This document shows positions 7,839 through 16,132 of a stretch of DNA of 64,000 nucleotides, piece by piece. Origin of the DNA: JABFSM01 sp963762545. Lineage in GTDB: Bacteria; Gemmatimonadota; Gemmatimonadetes; Gemmatimonadales; GWC2-71-9. Where the stretch lies: positions 434,001-498,000 of the forward strand of contig CAVXLC010000001.1 in the NCBI GenBank assembly GCA_963762545.1. The letters run 5' to 3'. How positions within the stretch are numbered: position 1 is the stretch's first letter; each line of letters starts with the position of its first letter. A program made the position numbers and the translations under genes. A model generated the notes under the pieces. That model was not told the origin of the DNA. It searched no databases and was given only the letters and a program-made list of their open reading frames with translations.

Positions 7839-9416
7839 ATGCGGCTGGCCCGCGTGACCATCCCTCTCCTGCTGCTGGCTCCCGTCGCGGCGCAGCATCC
7901 GCATCCCGCGGCGGGACGCCAGGCGATCGGTACCGTCCGGTTTTCCACCTCCTGTACCGCGCCGGCCCGACCCCGCTTCGATCGCGCGGTCGCGTTGCTG
8001 CACTCCTTTACCTTTGCCCAGGCCACCGACGAATTCAACCAGGTCCTCCGTGCCGATCCGGGCTGCGCGATGGCCTGGTGGGGCCTGGCGATGACCGCCT
8101 GGGGCAATCCCTTCGCGGCGGGGGTCAAGCCGGCGGTCCAGATCAGGCGCGGGCTCGACGCCGTCACCCACGCCCGGGTCACCGGCGCGCCGACACCCCG
8201 GGAGTCCCGCTACATCGAGGCGGTCGCCCGGCTCTATGAGCGGGCCGACTCGGTGGATCAGCGCGCCCGGCTCCTGGCCTATCGCGACGCGATGGCCGAG
8301 CTGGTCGCGGCGGAACCGGCCGATACCGAAGCCGCCATCTTCCACGCACTGGCGCTCGCCATCTCGGCCGATCCGGCCGACAAGTCCTACGCGAGCCAGC
8401 TCGCCGCGGGGGCAACCCTCGAGCGCCTCTTCGTTGCGATGCCGGACCATCCCGGCATCGCGCACTACATCATCCACAGTTACGATGCGCCCCCGCTCGC
8501 CGGCCGGGCGCTCGGCGCGGCGCGCCGCTATTCGCGGATCGCCCCGGCGGTGGCGCACGCCCTCCACATGCCATCCCATACCTGGACCCGGGTCGGCTAC
8601 TGGCAGCAGTCGATCGACGCCAATGTCGCGTCGGCCGGAGCCGCGCGCCGGGAAGGCTCCACCGCCGAAGAGCTGCACAGCGGAGATTATCGCACCTACG
8701 CCTATCTCCAGCTCGGGAAGGAGCGGGCCGCCCGCCGCATTCTGGATTCGCTCCCTGCCGTCGCCGCGCGCCTGGACCCCAACGCCGTCGGAGGCGCCGC
8801 TCCCCCGGCCGCGGGTTACTACGCCATAGCCGCGATTCCCGCCCGCTACGCGCTGGAGCGCGGCGCGTGGGCCGAAGCGGCGCGGCTCGAGGTTCGTCCC
8901 AGCCCGACCCCCTTTGCCGATGCGGTGACCTGGTTCGCCCGCGGGCTGGGGGCGGCGCGGAGCGGCGACACGGCGGCGGCGAGCGCCGCCGTCGTCGCGC
9001 TCGACGGCATTCACGAACGCCTGGTGCGGGCCCACGAGGCCTATTGGAGCGATCAGATCGACATCCAGCGGCAGGCGGCGGGTGCGTGGCTCGACCTTGC
9101 CGCGGGGCGCACCGATTCCGCGCTGGTCCGGATGCGCCGGGCGGCGGACCACGAGGATGCCACCGAAAAGAACGCCATCACCCCCGGGCCGCTCGCCCCG
9201 GCCCGCGAGCTGCTGGGCGAGATGCTGCTGGCGGCGGGGCGGCCGGCGGAGGCACAGGCCGCGTTCGAAACCACACTCCGGCACGAGCCGAATCGGTACC
9301 GCGCCCTGGCCGGAGCGGCCCACGCGGCCAGCGCGGCCGGCAACCGCAAGGCGGCCGCGCGGTTCCATGCCCAGTTGCTCGAGCTCCGCGCCCATGCGGA
9401 TCGGCCGGAGCGATGA
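7839..9416 (+). CDS. Secreted TPR-repeat protein
   Basis: 525 residues with GAGGAGGT 6 bp upstream of the ATG. A short signal peptide (about residues 1-18, cleaved near VAAQ) is followed by helix-turn-helix TPR-like repeats: FDRAVALLHSFTFAQATDEF, then MAWWGLAMTAWGNPF. The phrases HALHMPSHTWTRVGYW and YLQLGKERAARRILDSL are typical of a widespread, experimentally uncharacterised family of periplasmic TPR proteins in soil bacteria. TPRs usually scaffold protein contacts. It overlaps the next gene by ATGA, which suggests joint production with the HExxH protein. Confidence 0.75.
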   Translation: MRLARVTIPLLLLAPVAAQHPHPAAGRQAIGTVRFSTSCTAPARPRFDRAVALLHSFTFAQATDEFNQVLRADPGCAMAWWGLAMTAWGNPFAAGVKPAVQIRRGLDAVTHARVTGAPTPRESRYIEAVARLYERADSVDQRARLLAYRDAMAELVAAEPADTEAAIFHALALAISADPADKSYASQLAAGATLERLFVAMPDHPGIAHYIIHSYDAPPLAGRALGAARRYSRIAPAVAHALHMPSHTWTRVGYWQQSIDANVASAGAARREGSTAEELHSGDYRTYAYLQLGKERAARRILDSLPAVAARLDPNAVGGAAPPAAGYYAIAAIPARYALERGAWAEAARLEVRPSPTPFADAVTWFARGLGAARSGDTAAASAAVVALDGIHERLVRAHEAYWSDQIDIQRQAAGAWLDLAAGRTDSALVRMRRAADHEDATEKNAITPGPLAPARELLGEMLLAAGRPAEAQAAFETTLRHEPNRYRALAGAAHAASAAGNRKAAARFHAQLLELRAHADRPER

Positions 9417-10891
9417 TCCGTCGGTTCAGGTGCGCATTGACGGCGGTGCCGCTCATCCTGCTCGGCATCCGCGGTGCGGCCGCTCAGGGCCGGGATGTAC
9501 GGGTGGTCTTCGTCGAGCCCGGCGCTGGGCGCGGTGCCGGGGACTCGGCCGCGTACCGGGTCGTCACCGATTCCGCCCGGGTCCGGACCTATGTGGGCTG
9601 GATGGCCAATGAATCGGCGAGGATGGCGCTCGACCTCTATGCGCGGGCCTGGGCGCTTACGCCCGAAGGCAAGGACGGCCGCCCGCCGGTCTACTATGTG
9701 GCCCTGGTACCAGGCGGCAATCACGCCGCGGTCGGCCTCCGGCTGGAGGGCGATTCCGGCTCCTCCGCTCACGCCCACACGTCCTACATCAAGCTCGCCC
9801 CGGAAGATTGGGTGTTCGAGACGACGCTGCTTCATGAGACCGGCCACATGCTGCTCTCCATGCTGAACGGCGGGGCGGAAATCCCCAAGCACGCGATGGC
9901 GGCGATTTCCCATACCACGGCGGCACTGACCGACCGCGGGACGGCCTTCGACGAAGGGTTCGCGATCCACCTCGAAACCCTGGCGGCGCAGCTCACCTCG
10001 GACCCCTTCCTCCGGGACCGGTACTACCACACGCGATTCCGCTTCGGGGTGGCTGACATGCTGGGGGAGTTTCATCGCCCCGCCGGGGATTTGCTCAGCT
10101 TCTCGCAGACCATGGCCCGGTATCAGGAGGTGCGGGACAACACTTTCGCTTTCTCCCCGGCCTACACCGGGCCGGACTATTTGCGGGTGCAGCTCGAGAA
10201 GGGCCGCGACTTCGCCTCCGTGCGCGACGCGAACCAGTTGCTGCAATCCGAGGGCTTCTACGCGACCTTCTTCTTCGGGCTGCTGATGCGCGGGGCCACC
10301 GTGCCGACGCCCGGGCTGATCCGGGAGCGGCAGCAGAAGGTGCTCGTCGCGCTCGCGGACATGCTCCGGGCGGGCTCGCGCGCCGATGATCCGTTCTTGC
10401 TGCGTTTCGTCGAGGCCTATCTTCGCGGGTTCCCCGACGAGGCGGGTGAAGTCGTCGACGTCCTGCTCGATCTGAGTCACGGCGTCTTCGCCGACCCGGC
10501 CGCGGCCGCCCTCTGGCGCAACCACTATCTCGGAGCGTTGCGTCTCGACCTGGGCGAGCGCGACAACCGGACGCTCGAATCGGCGCGGGCCCGCTGGCGC
10601 ACGGAGGTACTCCGGGATCCGCAAACCCTCTACCGGCTGCTGGGACCCCAGATCGGGACTGAGGTCCCCGGGCAGACGGTGCGGCTGGTCGCGTTCGAAG
10701 AGGCGATGCCCCTTTCGTTCGATCTCAATACCGTCGAGCCCGGCGTGATGCGCCTGATTCCGGGCATCAGCGGGGCGGAGGTCGAGGCGTGGCTGCACGC
10801 GCGGGCCACGCGGCCGTTCGCGGACGTCGGGGATTTCAAGCGCCGGTCGGGCCTGCGCGCGGCCACCCTGCGGCAGCTACGTTTCGGTTGA
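9413..10891 (+). CDS. Secreted HExxH metallopeptidase-like protein with C-terminal helix-hairpin-helix
   Basis: 492 residues starting at the ATG that overlaps the TPR gene. The signal peptide is about residues 1-24 (ending GAAAQ). HETGH with His141, Glu142 and His145 forms a gluzincin-like zinc site, and GTAFDEGFAIHLE about 40 residues later may supply the third ligand (Glu), as in gluzincins. The last ~60 residues have a ComEA-like helix-hairpin-helix pattern: DLNTVEPGVMRLIPGIS, then PFADVGDFKRR, closely matching the INTA...LPGIG...PF.s..dL layout. Such HhH domains bind DNA or act as compact adaptors. The combination with a peptidase is unusual. The substrate is unknown. Confidence 0.7.
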   Translation: MIRRFRCALTAVPLILLGIRGAAAQGRDVRVVFVEPGAGRGAGDSAAYRVVTDSARVRTYVGWMANESARMALDLYARAWALTPEGKDGRPPVYYVALVPGGNHAAVGLRLEGDSGSSAHAHTSYIKLAPEDWVFETTLLHETGHMLLSMLNGGAEIPKHAMAAISHTTAALTDRGTAFDEGFAIHLETLAAQLTSDPFLRDRYYHTRFRFGVADMLGEFHRPAGDLLSFSQTMARYQEVRDNTFAFSPAYTGPDYLRVQLEKGRDFASVRDANQLLQSEGFYATFFFGLLMRGATVPTPGLIRERQQKVLVALADMLRAGSRADDPFLLRFVEAYLRGFPDEAGEVVDVLLDLSHGVFADPAAAALWRNHYLGALRLDLGERDNRTLESARARWRTEVLRDPQTLYRLLGPQIGTEVPGQTVRLVAFEEAMPLSFDLNTVEPGVMRLIPGISGAEVEAWLHARATRPFADVGDFKRRSGLRAATLRQLRFG

Positions 10892-10930
10892 CCGTCTCCG
10901 GGCGGCACCACCGTTGATCGGGAGGCACCC

Positions 10931-11299
10931 ATGGTCGAAATCACCATCCAGGGCGATCGCATCCGGCTCGAGGTGCTGGGCTGGGACAAGTACTGGGCGC
11001 TCAAGAGCCAGCTGGAGTTCCCGCTGGCCCACATCGTGAGCGTGCGGCAGGACGCCGAGCCGGCGCTGGGCTGGTGGCACGGCTTCCGGCTGCCGGGCTC
11101 GAATATTCCCGGCGTGCTGACGGCGGGCACCTTCTACCAGCAGGACGGCGCGGTGTTCTACGACGTGCACGATCCCGAGCGCACCATCGTGTTCGAGCTG
11201 GAGCACGAGCACTACCGGCGGCTGGTGGTGGAGGTGAAGGATCCCGCCGGTGCCGTCGCGCTGGTCAGGAAGGCGCTGGCCCAGCCGGCTTCGGCGTGA
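10931..11299 (+). CDS. PH-like beta-barrel domain protein of unknown function
   Basis: 122 residues, preceded by GGGAGGCACCC. Beta-rich, with no signal peptide or membrane helix, so probably cytoplasmic. The patterns FPLAHIVSVR, HGFRLPGSNIPG and ERTIVFELEHE are characteristic of a conserved family of small single-domain proteins that look like bacterial PH domains. The function is not established. Its 3' end overlaps the convergent methyltransferase gene by 35 bp. Confidence 0.6.
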   Translation: MVEITIQGDRIRLEVLGWDKYWALKSQLEFPLAHIVSVRQDAEPALGWWHGFRLPGSNIPGVLTAGTFYQQDGAVFYDVHDPERTIVFELEHEHYRRLVVEVKDPAGAVALVRKALAQPASA

Positions 11300-12140
11300 G
11301 GGCCAGCACGATGCGCCCGAGCCCGCCGACCCGGAGGCCGTCGGTCCGCGCGTCGAAGTAGCGCCGGTTCAGCTCCGCGCCGCTCAGATCCTCGACCTGC
11401 GCAAATCCCGAGGCATGGAGCCGTCGCGCCAGCGCCGCGGGCTCGAAAAAGGTCCGCCAGGGCTCGCCGGCCGCGCGCACCCTGGCGGCCATGGTCTCGA
11501 AGGCGAGACGCTGAACCGGTCCGAGCGAGGCCGGCGGCAACCCATAGTCGAACACGATGCCCCCGCCCGCGGCGGTGACCGTGGCCACGTAGGCGAGGGT
11601 CGCCAGGACCGCCCCCTCCGCCAGATACGGTGTCACGCCCAGCCAGGAGAAGAACGCGCCGGACTCCGCCCGAAAGCCGGCGCGCTCCAGCTCCTCGCCG
11701 AGTGACTGCCGCTCGAAATCGACGGGGACATAGCTGAGCGCGCCCGATGGCTCGAGCCCCTCGTCCTCCAGCCGGCGTCGTTTCCAGGCCTGGGTGGCGG
11801 GATGGTCCACCTCGAATACCGCGAGGCGGGGATACGGATTGCGGTAGGCGAACGTGTCCAGGCCCGCACCCAGGATGACGTACTGATCGATTCCCTCCGC
11901 CACCATCCTGGCCAGGGTCTCCTCGGCCACCCGGCTGCGCACCGCGAGGAACGCCCGCAGGTAGCGGCCGAGGCCTCCGCCATCTCCGGCGCTCCCGTCG
12001 CGCAGCGCGTCGGCCCGCTCCCGTCCCACGATCCGGAGCGCCAGCGGGTCCTCGAACACGGGCGGAGCATCGAGGAGCTGATGCGCCGCCCGCCGCAGAG
12101 CCACCCGCTGGGCGGTGCGACTGGGCTCTCCGGCCTTCAC
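11265..12140 (-). CDS. Class I SAM-dependent methyltransferase (leucine carboxyl methyltransferase-like, TIGR00027 type)
   Basis: 291 residues with a GTG start that overlaps the MarR stop (GTGA). The N-terminal SRTAQRVALRRAAHQL and motif I YVILGAGLDTFAYR are diagnostic of the PPM/LCMT-like O-methyltransferase family, which is common in actinobacteria and soil bacteria. VFEVDHPATQAWKRRRL supplies the acidic residue that holds the ribose of SAM. FSWLGVTPYL follows as expected. Known relatives often methylate carboxyl or hydroxyl groups, but the substrate here cannot be assigned. Co-transcription with a MarR regulator suggests induction by a small aromatic or toxic compound. Confidence 0.82.
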   Translation of the reverse strand: MKAGEPSRTAQRVALRRAAHQLLDAPPVFEDPLALRIVGRERADALRDGSAGDGGGLGRYLRAFLAVRSRVAEETLARMVAEGIDQYVILGAGLDTFAYRNPYPRLAVFEVDHPATQAWKRRRLEDEGLEPSGALSYVPVDFERQSLGEELERAGFRAESGAFFSWLGVTPYLAEGAVLATLAYVATVTAAGGGIVFDYGLPPASLGPVQRLAFETMAARVRAAGEPWRTFFEPAALARRLHASGFAQVEDLSGAELNRRYFDARTDGLRVGGLGRIVLALTPKPAGPAPS

Positions 12141-12610
12141 GAGGACGAACCCGCGCCGCGCGCGATCCGCTCGATCAGCTCCGCGGCCCTGGCCAGGAGC
12201 GCCAGGTCCGCCGGGTCGAGCGAGGCCAGATCCTCGGCCAGGGCCGCGATCCGCCGGCGCCGGCCCTCCTGGAGCAGGCGGGTTCCCTTCGGGCTCGCCT
12301 TGATCCAGACCACCCGGCGGTCTCCGGTGTCGCGGGTCCGGGTGAGCAGCCCGTCGCGCTCCATGCCGGCCAGCAGACGGGTGATCGTCGGACCGCTCAC
12401 CTGCTCGGCGTCCGCCAGCCGGCCGATGGTCACCGGCCCCGCGAACACCACCACCGAGAGCGCCGACATCCGCGCCGCGGTGAGCCCGATGGCCTCGTCC
12501 TGCTTGCGGAGCCGCCGGAGCAGGTGGATGGCGGCCGAATGGACCCGGTCGGCCACCGCCGGCGGGGCGGGGGGGCTGGGGCGGGGGGCGCGCGGGGAAC
12601 GCTGGGGCAA
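12137..12610 (-). CDS. MarR-family transcriptional regulator
   Basis: 157 residues. The start is TTG at 12610 with GGAG 10 bp upstream; an internal GTG at 12556 is possible and would remove a Pro-rich N-terminal arm. The winged-helix core is clear: TIGRLADAEQVSGPTITRLL as the helix-turn-helix, then ERDGLLTRTRDTGDRR as the wing with the conserved D-x-R-x-x motif. Flanking helices would form the dimer interface. Two near-identical palindromes in the divergent promoter region (12631-12664) are candidate operators, so it probably represses itself, the coupled methyltransferase and the divergent glyoxalase-fold gene. Confidence 0.85.
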   Translation of the reverse strand: MPQRSPRAPRPSPPAPPAVADRVHSAAIHLLRRLRKQDEAIGLTAARMSALSVVVFAGPVTIGRLADAEQVSGPTITRLLAGMERDGLLTRTRDTGDRRVVWIKASPKGTRLLQEGRRRRIAALAEDLASLDPADLALLARAAELIERIARGAGSSS

Positions 12611-12616
12611 CTGGTC

Positions 12617-12646
12617 TTGACTCCGAATAGTTTGCTATGCTAGGTT
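12617..12646 (+). promoter_or_regulatory. Sigma70-like promoter for the glyoxalase-fold gene
   Basis: TTGACT (12617-12622) and TAGGTT (12641-12646) are separated by 18 bp, about 60 bp upstream of the ATG at 12705. The -10 overlaps the first candidate MarR palindrome, so repressor binding would block polymerase. Confidence 0.5.
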
Positions 12647-12664
12647 GTTAGTTAGCTACGCTAA
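12631..12664. promoter_or_regulatory. Two candidate MarR operators
   Basis: TTAGC-TAC-GCTAA (12652-12664) is a perfect inverted repeat. TTTGC-TAT-GCTAG (12631-12643) is a near copy of it. The centres lie 21 bp apart, two helical turns, so two dimers could bind the same face of the DNA. The AT-rich block stands out in this GC-rich window and lies between the divergent marR and VOC genes. Confidence 0.6.
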
Positions 12665-12704
12665 GTGTAATGGCCGTGAACCCGGAAGGTCAAGGAGTCC
12701 CGCC

Positions 12705-13100
12705 ATGCCCGAGCCAGCCGATCTCGCCACCGCCACCGTGGGCCAGCTCCTGATCCCGGTCGCCAGCCTCGACCAGGCCACCGCCTATTACCGGGATATC
12801 CTCGGGCTCAAGTTCCTCTTCTCCGCGCCGCCCCAGATGAGCTTCTTCCAGGCCGGTGCCGTCCGGCTCCTGGTGGGCGTGCCGGAACCCGGGCAGGTGG
12901 CCCAGCGGGGCTCGATGATCTACTTCAAGGTGCCGGACATTCACGCGGCCCACGCCACGCTGAGCGCCCGCGGCGTCAGGTTCTTCGCCCCGCCCCACCT
13001 GGTGCACCGCACCCCCACCTACGAGCTCTGGCTGACCGAGTTCCGGGACCCCGACGGAAACCAGCTCGCCCTGATGGGTGAAGTCCAGAAGTCGGCCTAG
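12705..13100 (+). CDS. VOC-family (glyoxalase/bleomycin-resistance fold) protein
   Basis: 131 residues from the ATG at 12705, preceded by AAGGAG at the right spacing. It shows the paired beta-alpha-beta-beta-beta layout of the vicinal oxygen chelate fold: LIPVASLDQATAYYRDILG at the start and FRDPDGNQLALMGE at the end, where the Glu is a usual metal ligand position. FKVPDIHAAHATLSARGV is the second-half entry. Family members are dioxygenases, glyoxalases or drug-binding resistance proteins; which applies here is unknown. Divergence from marR suggests control by that regulator. Confidence 0.8.
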   Translation: MPEPADLATATVGQLLIPVASLDQATAYYRDILGLKFLFSAPPQMSFFQAGAVRLLVGVPEPGQVAQRGSMIYFKVPDIHAAHATLSARGVRFFAPPHLVHRTPTYELWLTEFRDPDGNQLALMGEVQKSA

Positions 13101-13111
13101 CGAAGCCCCCG

Positions 13112-13808
13112 ATGCCATGGCCCTGGCTCTGGAGTCAGCGCTGGAGCGACCTGCTGTTCCAGCACTGGCCGGTGGATCCCGCCGCGCTCCGCCCCCTGAT
13201 CCCGGCGGCGCTCGACATCGAGCGCTTCGACGGGGTCGCGTGGGTGGCGGTGGCCCCGTTCCGGATTTCCCGGATGGGATTCCGCGGCGTGCCGCTCCCG
13301 CCCTTCGGGGTTCCCGAGATGAACGTGCGCACCTACGTGACCGACGGGCGGCGCTCCGGCGTATGGTTCCTGAGCCTCGACGCCGCGAGCCGGTTCTTCG
13401 TGCTGGGAGGCCGCGCCCTGTATCACCTGCCGTACGTCCATGCCGACATCCGGGTTCGGCGCGAAGGTGCCGTGATCCACTATCAGTGCCGCCCGGCCCG
13501 ATGGAACCACGTTCCGGGCCACCTACCAGCCGGCCGGCGCCGCGGTCCGGCCCGAGCCCGGCTCGTTCGATCACTGGTGCGTCGAGCGCTATTGCCTGTA
13601 TGCCGGCGGCGCCGGATCGTCGCTTCGGCGCACGGACATCTACCACCGGCCCTGGGATCTCATGCCGGCCACCGTCGCCCTCGAGCGGAACGACATGCTC
13701 GCGGTGCACGGTCTGTCGCCGGCCGGGCCGGCGGCGCCCCCGCGAATGGCTCTGCCGCTGGACGTGGTCATCTGGCCCCCCACCGCTGCGCCGCGCCCTC
13801 GGTCCTAG
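13112..13808 (+). CDS. DUF2071 (YqjF-like) protein, interrupted by a +1 frameshift
   Basis: The first frame (13112 to about 13508) encodes a typical DUF2071 start: WSDLLFQHWPVDPAALRPLI, then FDGVAWVAVAPFRISRM. Near 13507-13508 the reading passes to the third frame, where TFRATYQPAG continues the family pattern through CVERYCLYAGG and DIYHRPWDLMPA to a TAG at 13806-13808. Dropping one C of the AACC at 13505-13508 joins the parts into about 231 residues, the normal family length. The family has no proven biochemical role. It is either a pseudogene or, more likely given the perfect rejoining, a sequence error. It follows the VOC gene by 11 bp. Confidence 0.7.
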
Positions 13809-13845
13809 CGCGCTGCCGCCCCGGCGCGGACATATTTCACCCGCG

Positions 13846-16100
13846 ATGTCCGAGCCGCCCGATACCCTCGCCGAGGCCCTCGCCGGCCGCTACGCCTTCG
13901 AGCGGGAGCTCGGCCGCGGCGGCATGGCGACCGTCTACCTCGCGAAGGACCGCAAGCACGACCGTCACGTGGCGATCAAGGTCCTGCATCCCAGCCTCGC
14001 GTCGCTGATCGGCACCGACCGGTTCCTTCGCGAGATCCGGATCGCGGCGGGCCTCACCCATCCCAACATCCTTCCCCTGCTCGACTCCGGCGAGGCCGGC
14101 GGTCTGCTCTATTACGTCACCCCGCACGTCTCCGGCGGCTCGCTGCGGGACCGGCTGCGGCAGGGCGGGCGCCTCTCCGGTGGCGGAGGTCACTCGCATC
14201 GCCGCCGAGATCGGCGCGGCGCTCGACTACGCCAACCGGCAGGGAATCCTCCACCGCGACGTGAAGCCCGAGAATGTCCTGTTCGCCGATGGGCACGCGG
14301 TGCTCGCCGATTTCGGGATCGCCCGCGCCCTGCGCGCCGCCGACATCCGCGGCGGGATCTCGGAGGCCGGGGCGATCCTGGGGACGCCCGAATACATGAG
14401 CCCGGAGCAGGCCGCGGGAGAGCGGGACTTGAGCGCCCCGAGCGACATCTACAGCCTCGCCTGCGTGGTGTACGAACTGCTGGCGGGAGAGCCCCCGCTC
14501 GTGGGCACCGGGGCCCGTGCCACGATCATGAAGCAGATCACCGAGACCCCGCTTCCCGTCCGTACCATCCGTCCCGAGGTCCCGGCCTCGATGGCGCGGG
14601 TGCTGGCGCGGGCCCTGGCCAAGGAGCCGCAGGATCGTTACGCGACGGCGGCGGAGTTCGTCACCGCGCTCGAGGCCCGGGAGCCCGGTGGCGAGGGGAC
14701 GAGCGGCCCGGCAACGACCCGTCGGGCCATCGCCGTCCTGCCCCTGATCAACGCCAGCTCCGATCCCGAGAACGAGTACCTGAGTGACGGCATCACCGAC
14801 GAGCTGATCGATGCGCTGGCCAAGGTCAACGGCCTGGCGGTCGCGTCCCGCACCTCGGTCTTTGCGCTCAAGGGAAGCGGCCCGGGACGTCCGCTCGATC
14901 GGCGCGCTGCTCGACGCCGCGTGGGTGCTCGAAGGGACGGTACGCCGATCCGGCCAGCGGCTCCGGGTGACGGCGCAGCTCAGCTCCAGCGAGGACGGTC
15001 GGCTGCTCTGGTCGGAGCGATTCGACCGGACCTTCCAGGACGTCTTCGCGATCCAGGAGGAGATCGCCCGGACCATCGTCGAAACGTTGCGCGCCACCTC
15101 GTTTGCCGAGCTGGTCGAGCCGGTGGCGCAGCGGCGCACCTCGAGCGTCGCGGCGTACGGGTTCTATCTCAAGGGACGGTACGCCTGGAACAAGCGCACC
15201 CGGGAAGGGATCACCGAGGCCATCGCCTATTTCGAGCAGGCGGTGACGGAGGATCCCGGCTACGCCCAGGCCTATACCGGCCTCGCCGACTCCTACGCCC
15301 TCCAGATCGACTATCGCAGCGTGCCCGTCACCGAGGGTTTCGAGCGCGCCGAGGCCTATGCCCGAAAGGCGCTGGCGCTGGATGAAGCGGTGGCGGAAGC
15401 GCACGCGTCGCTCGCGTGGAGCCTCTTCATCTACGATTGGAACTGGACCGAAGCCGGCCGGGAATTCCGCCGCGCCATCGAGCTGGACCCCTCCTACGCC
15501 ACCGCGCGGCAGTGGTACGCCTTCTGGCTCGCGGCGCAGGGACGGCACGACGAAGCGCGCCACGAGGTCCTCCGGGCCGCCGAGCTCGATCCGTCCTCGG
15601 TGTCGGTCCGCCGCACCGTCGGCTTCGCGTACTACTACGCGCGGCGGTACGGCGAGGCGCAGCGCCATCTCGAGCGCGCCGTCGCCATGAACCCCACATC
15701 CGATGAGACCTACCGGCTCATCGCGCTCACCCATGCGATGCAGGAAGAATGGCCCGAGGCCGAGCGCGCGGCCCGCGAGGCAATGCTGGTGTCGGGCGGC
15801 GGCACCTACAACCGGGCCACGTTGGGGTACGTGCTGGCGCGGTCGGGACGCCGCGCCGAGGCGGAGCAGCAGCTGGCCGAAATGGTGGCGCGCGCGGAGC
15901 GCGGGTACGTGTCACCGGTGGCGTTCGCCACCATCTGCCTGGGACTGGAAGACTGGGACCAGGCGCTCGAGTGGACCGAGCGGGCCTACGATGACCGGCG
16001 CGGCTGGCTGGCCTATCTCCGGGTGAACCCGATCCTGGATCCGCTGCGCGGCCGGGCCCGCTTCGAGGCCCTGGTCCGGCGGATGAAGCTCCCGTCCTGA
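13846..16100 (+). CDS. Ser/Thr protein kinase with TolB-like and TPR domains, two +1 frameshifts
   Basis: Three consecutive frames encode one protein of about 750 residues. Part 1 (from the ATG at 13846) carries the kinase P-loop GRGGMATVY and the Lys of VAIKVL. Part 2 (from about 14177) carries HRDVKPEN, DFGIAR and the APE-like GTPEYMSPEQ, then a TolB/FlgO-like domain (AIAVLPLINASS, YLSDGITDELI). Part 3 (from about 14883) continues with DVRSIGALLDAAWVLEGTV and about six TPRs. One extra base near 14176 and one extra C in the CCC at 14881-14883 explain the breaks; removal restores RLPVAEVTR and GSGRDVRSIG. Such kinase/TolB-like/TPR fusions are abundant in Gemmatimonadota and Acidobacteriota and are thought to be signalling proteins. 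No membrane helix was seen. Confidence 0.78.
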
Positions 16101-16132
16101 CGGCATGATCTCCCGGCGCAGGGAACAGAGCG

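Noticed and set aside
16100..16115. The 12-mer TGACGGCATGAT occurs after the stop codons at 16098-16100 and 18600-18602
   Set aside because: Only two copies, no symmetry shared by both, and no common gene context; probably chance.
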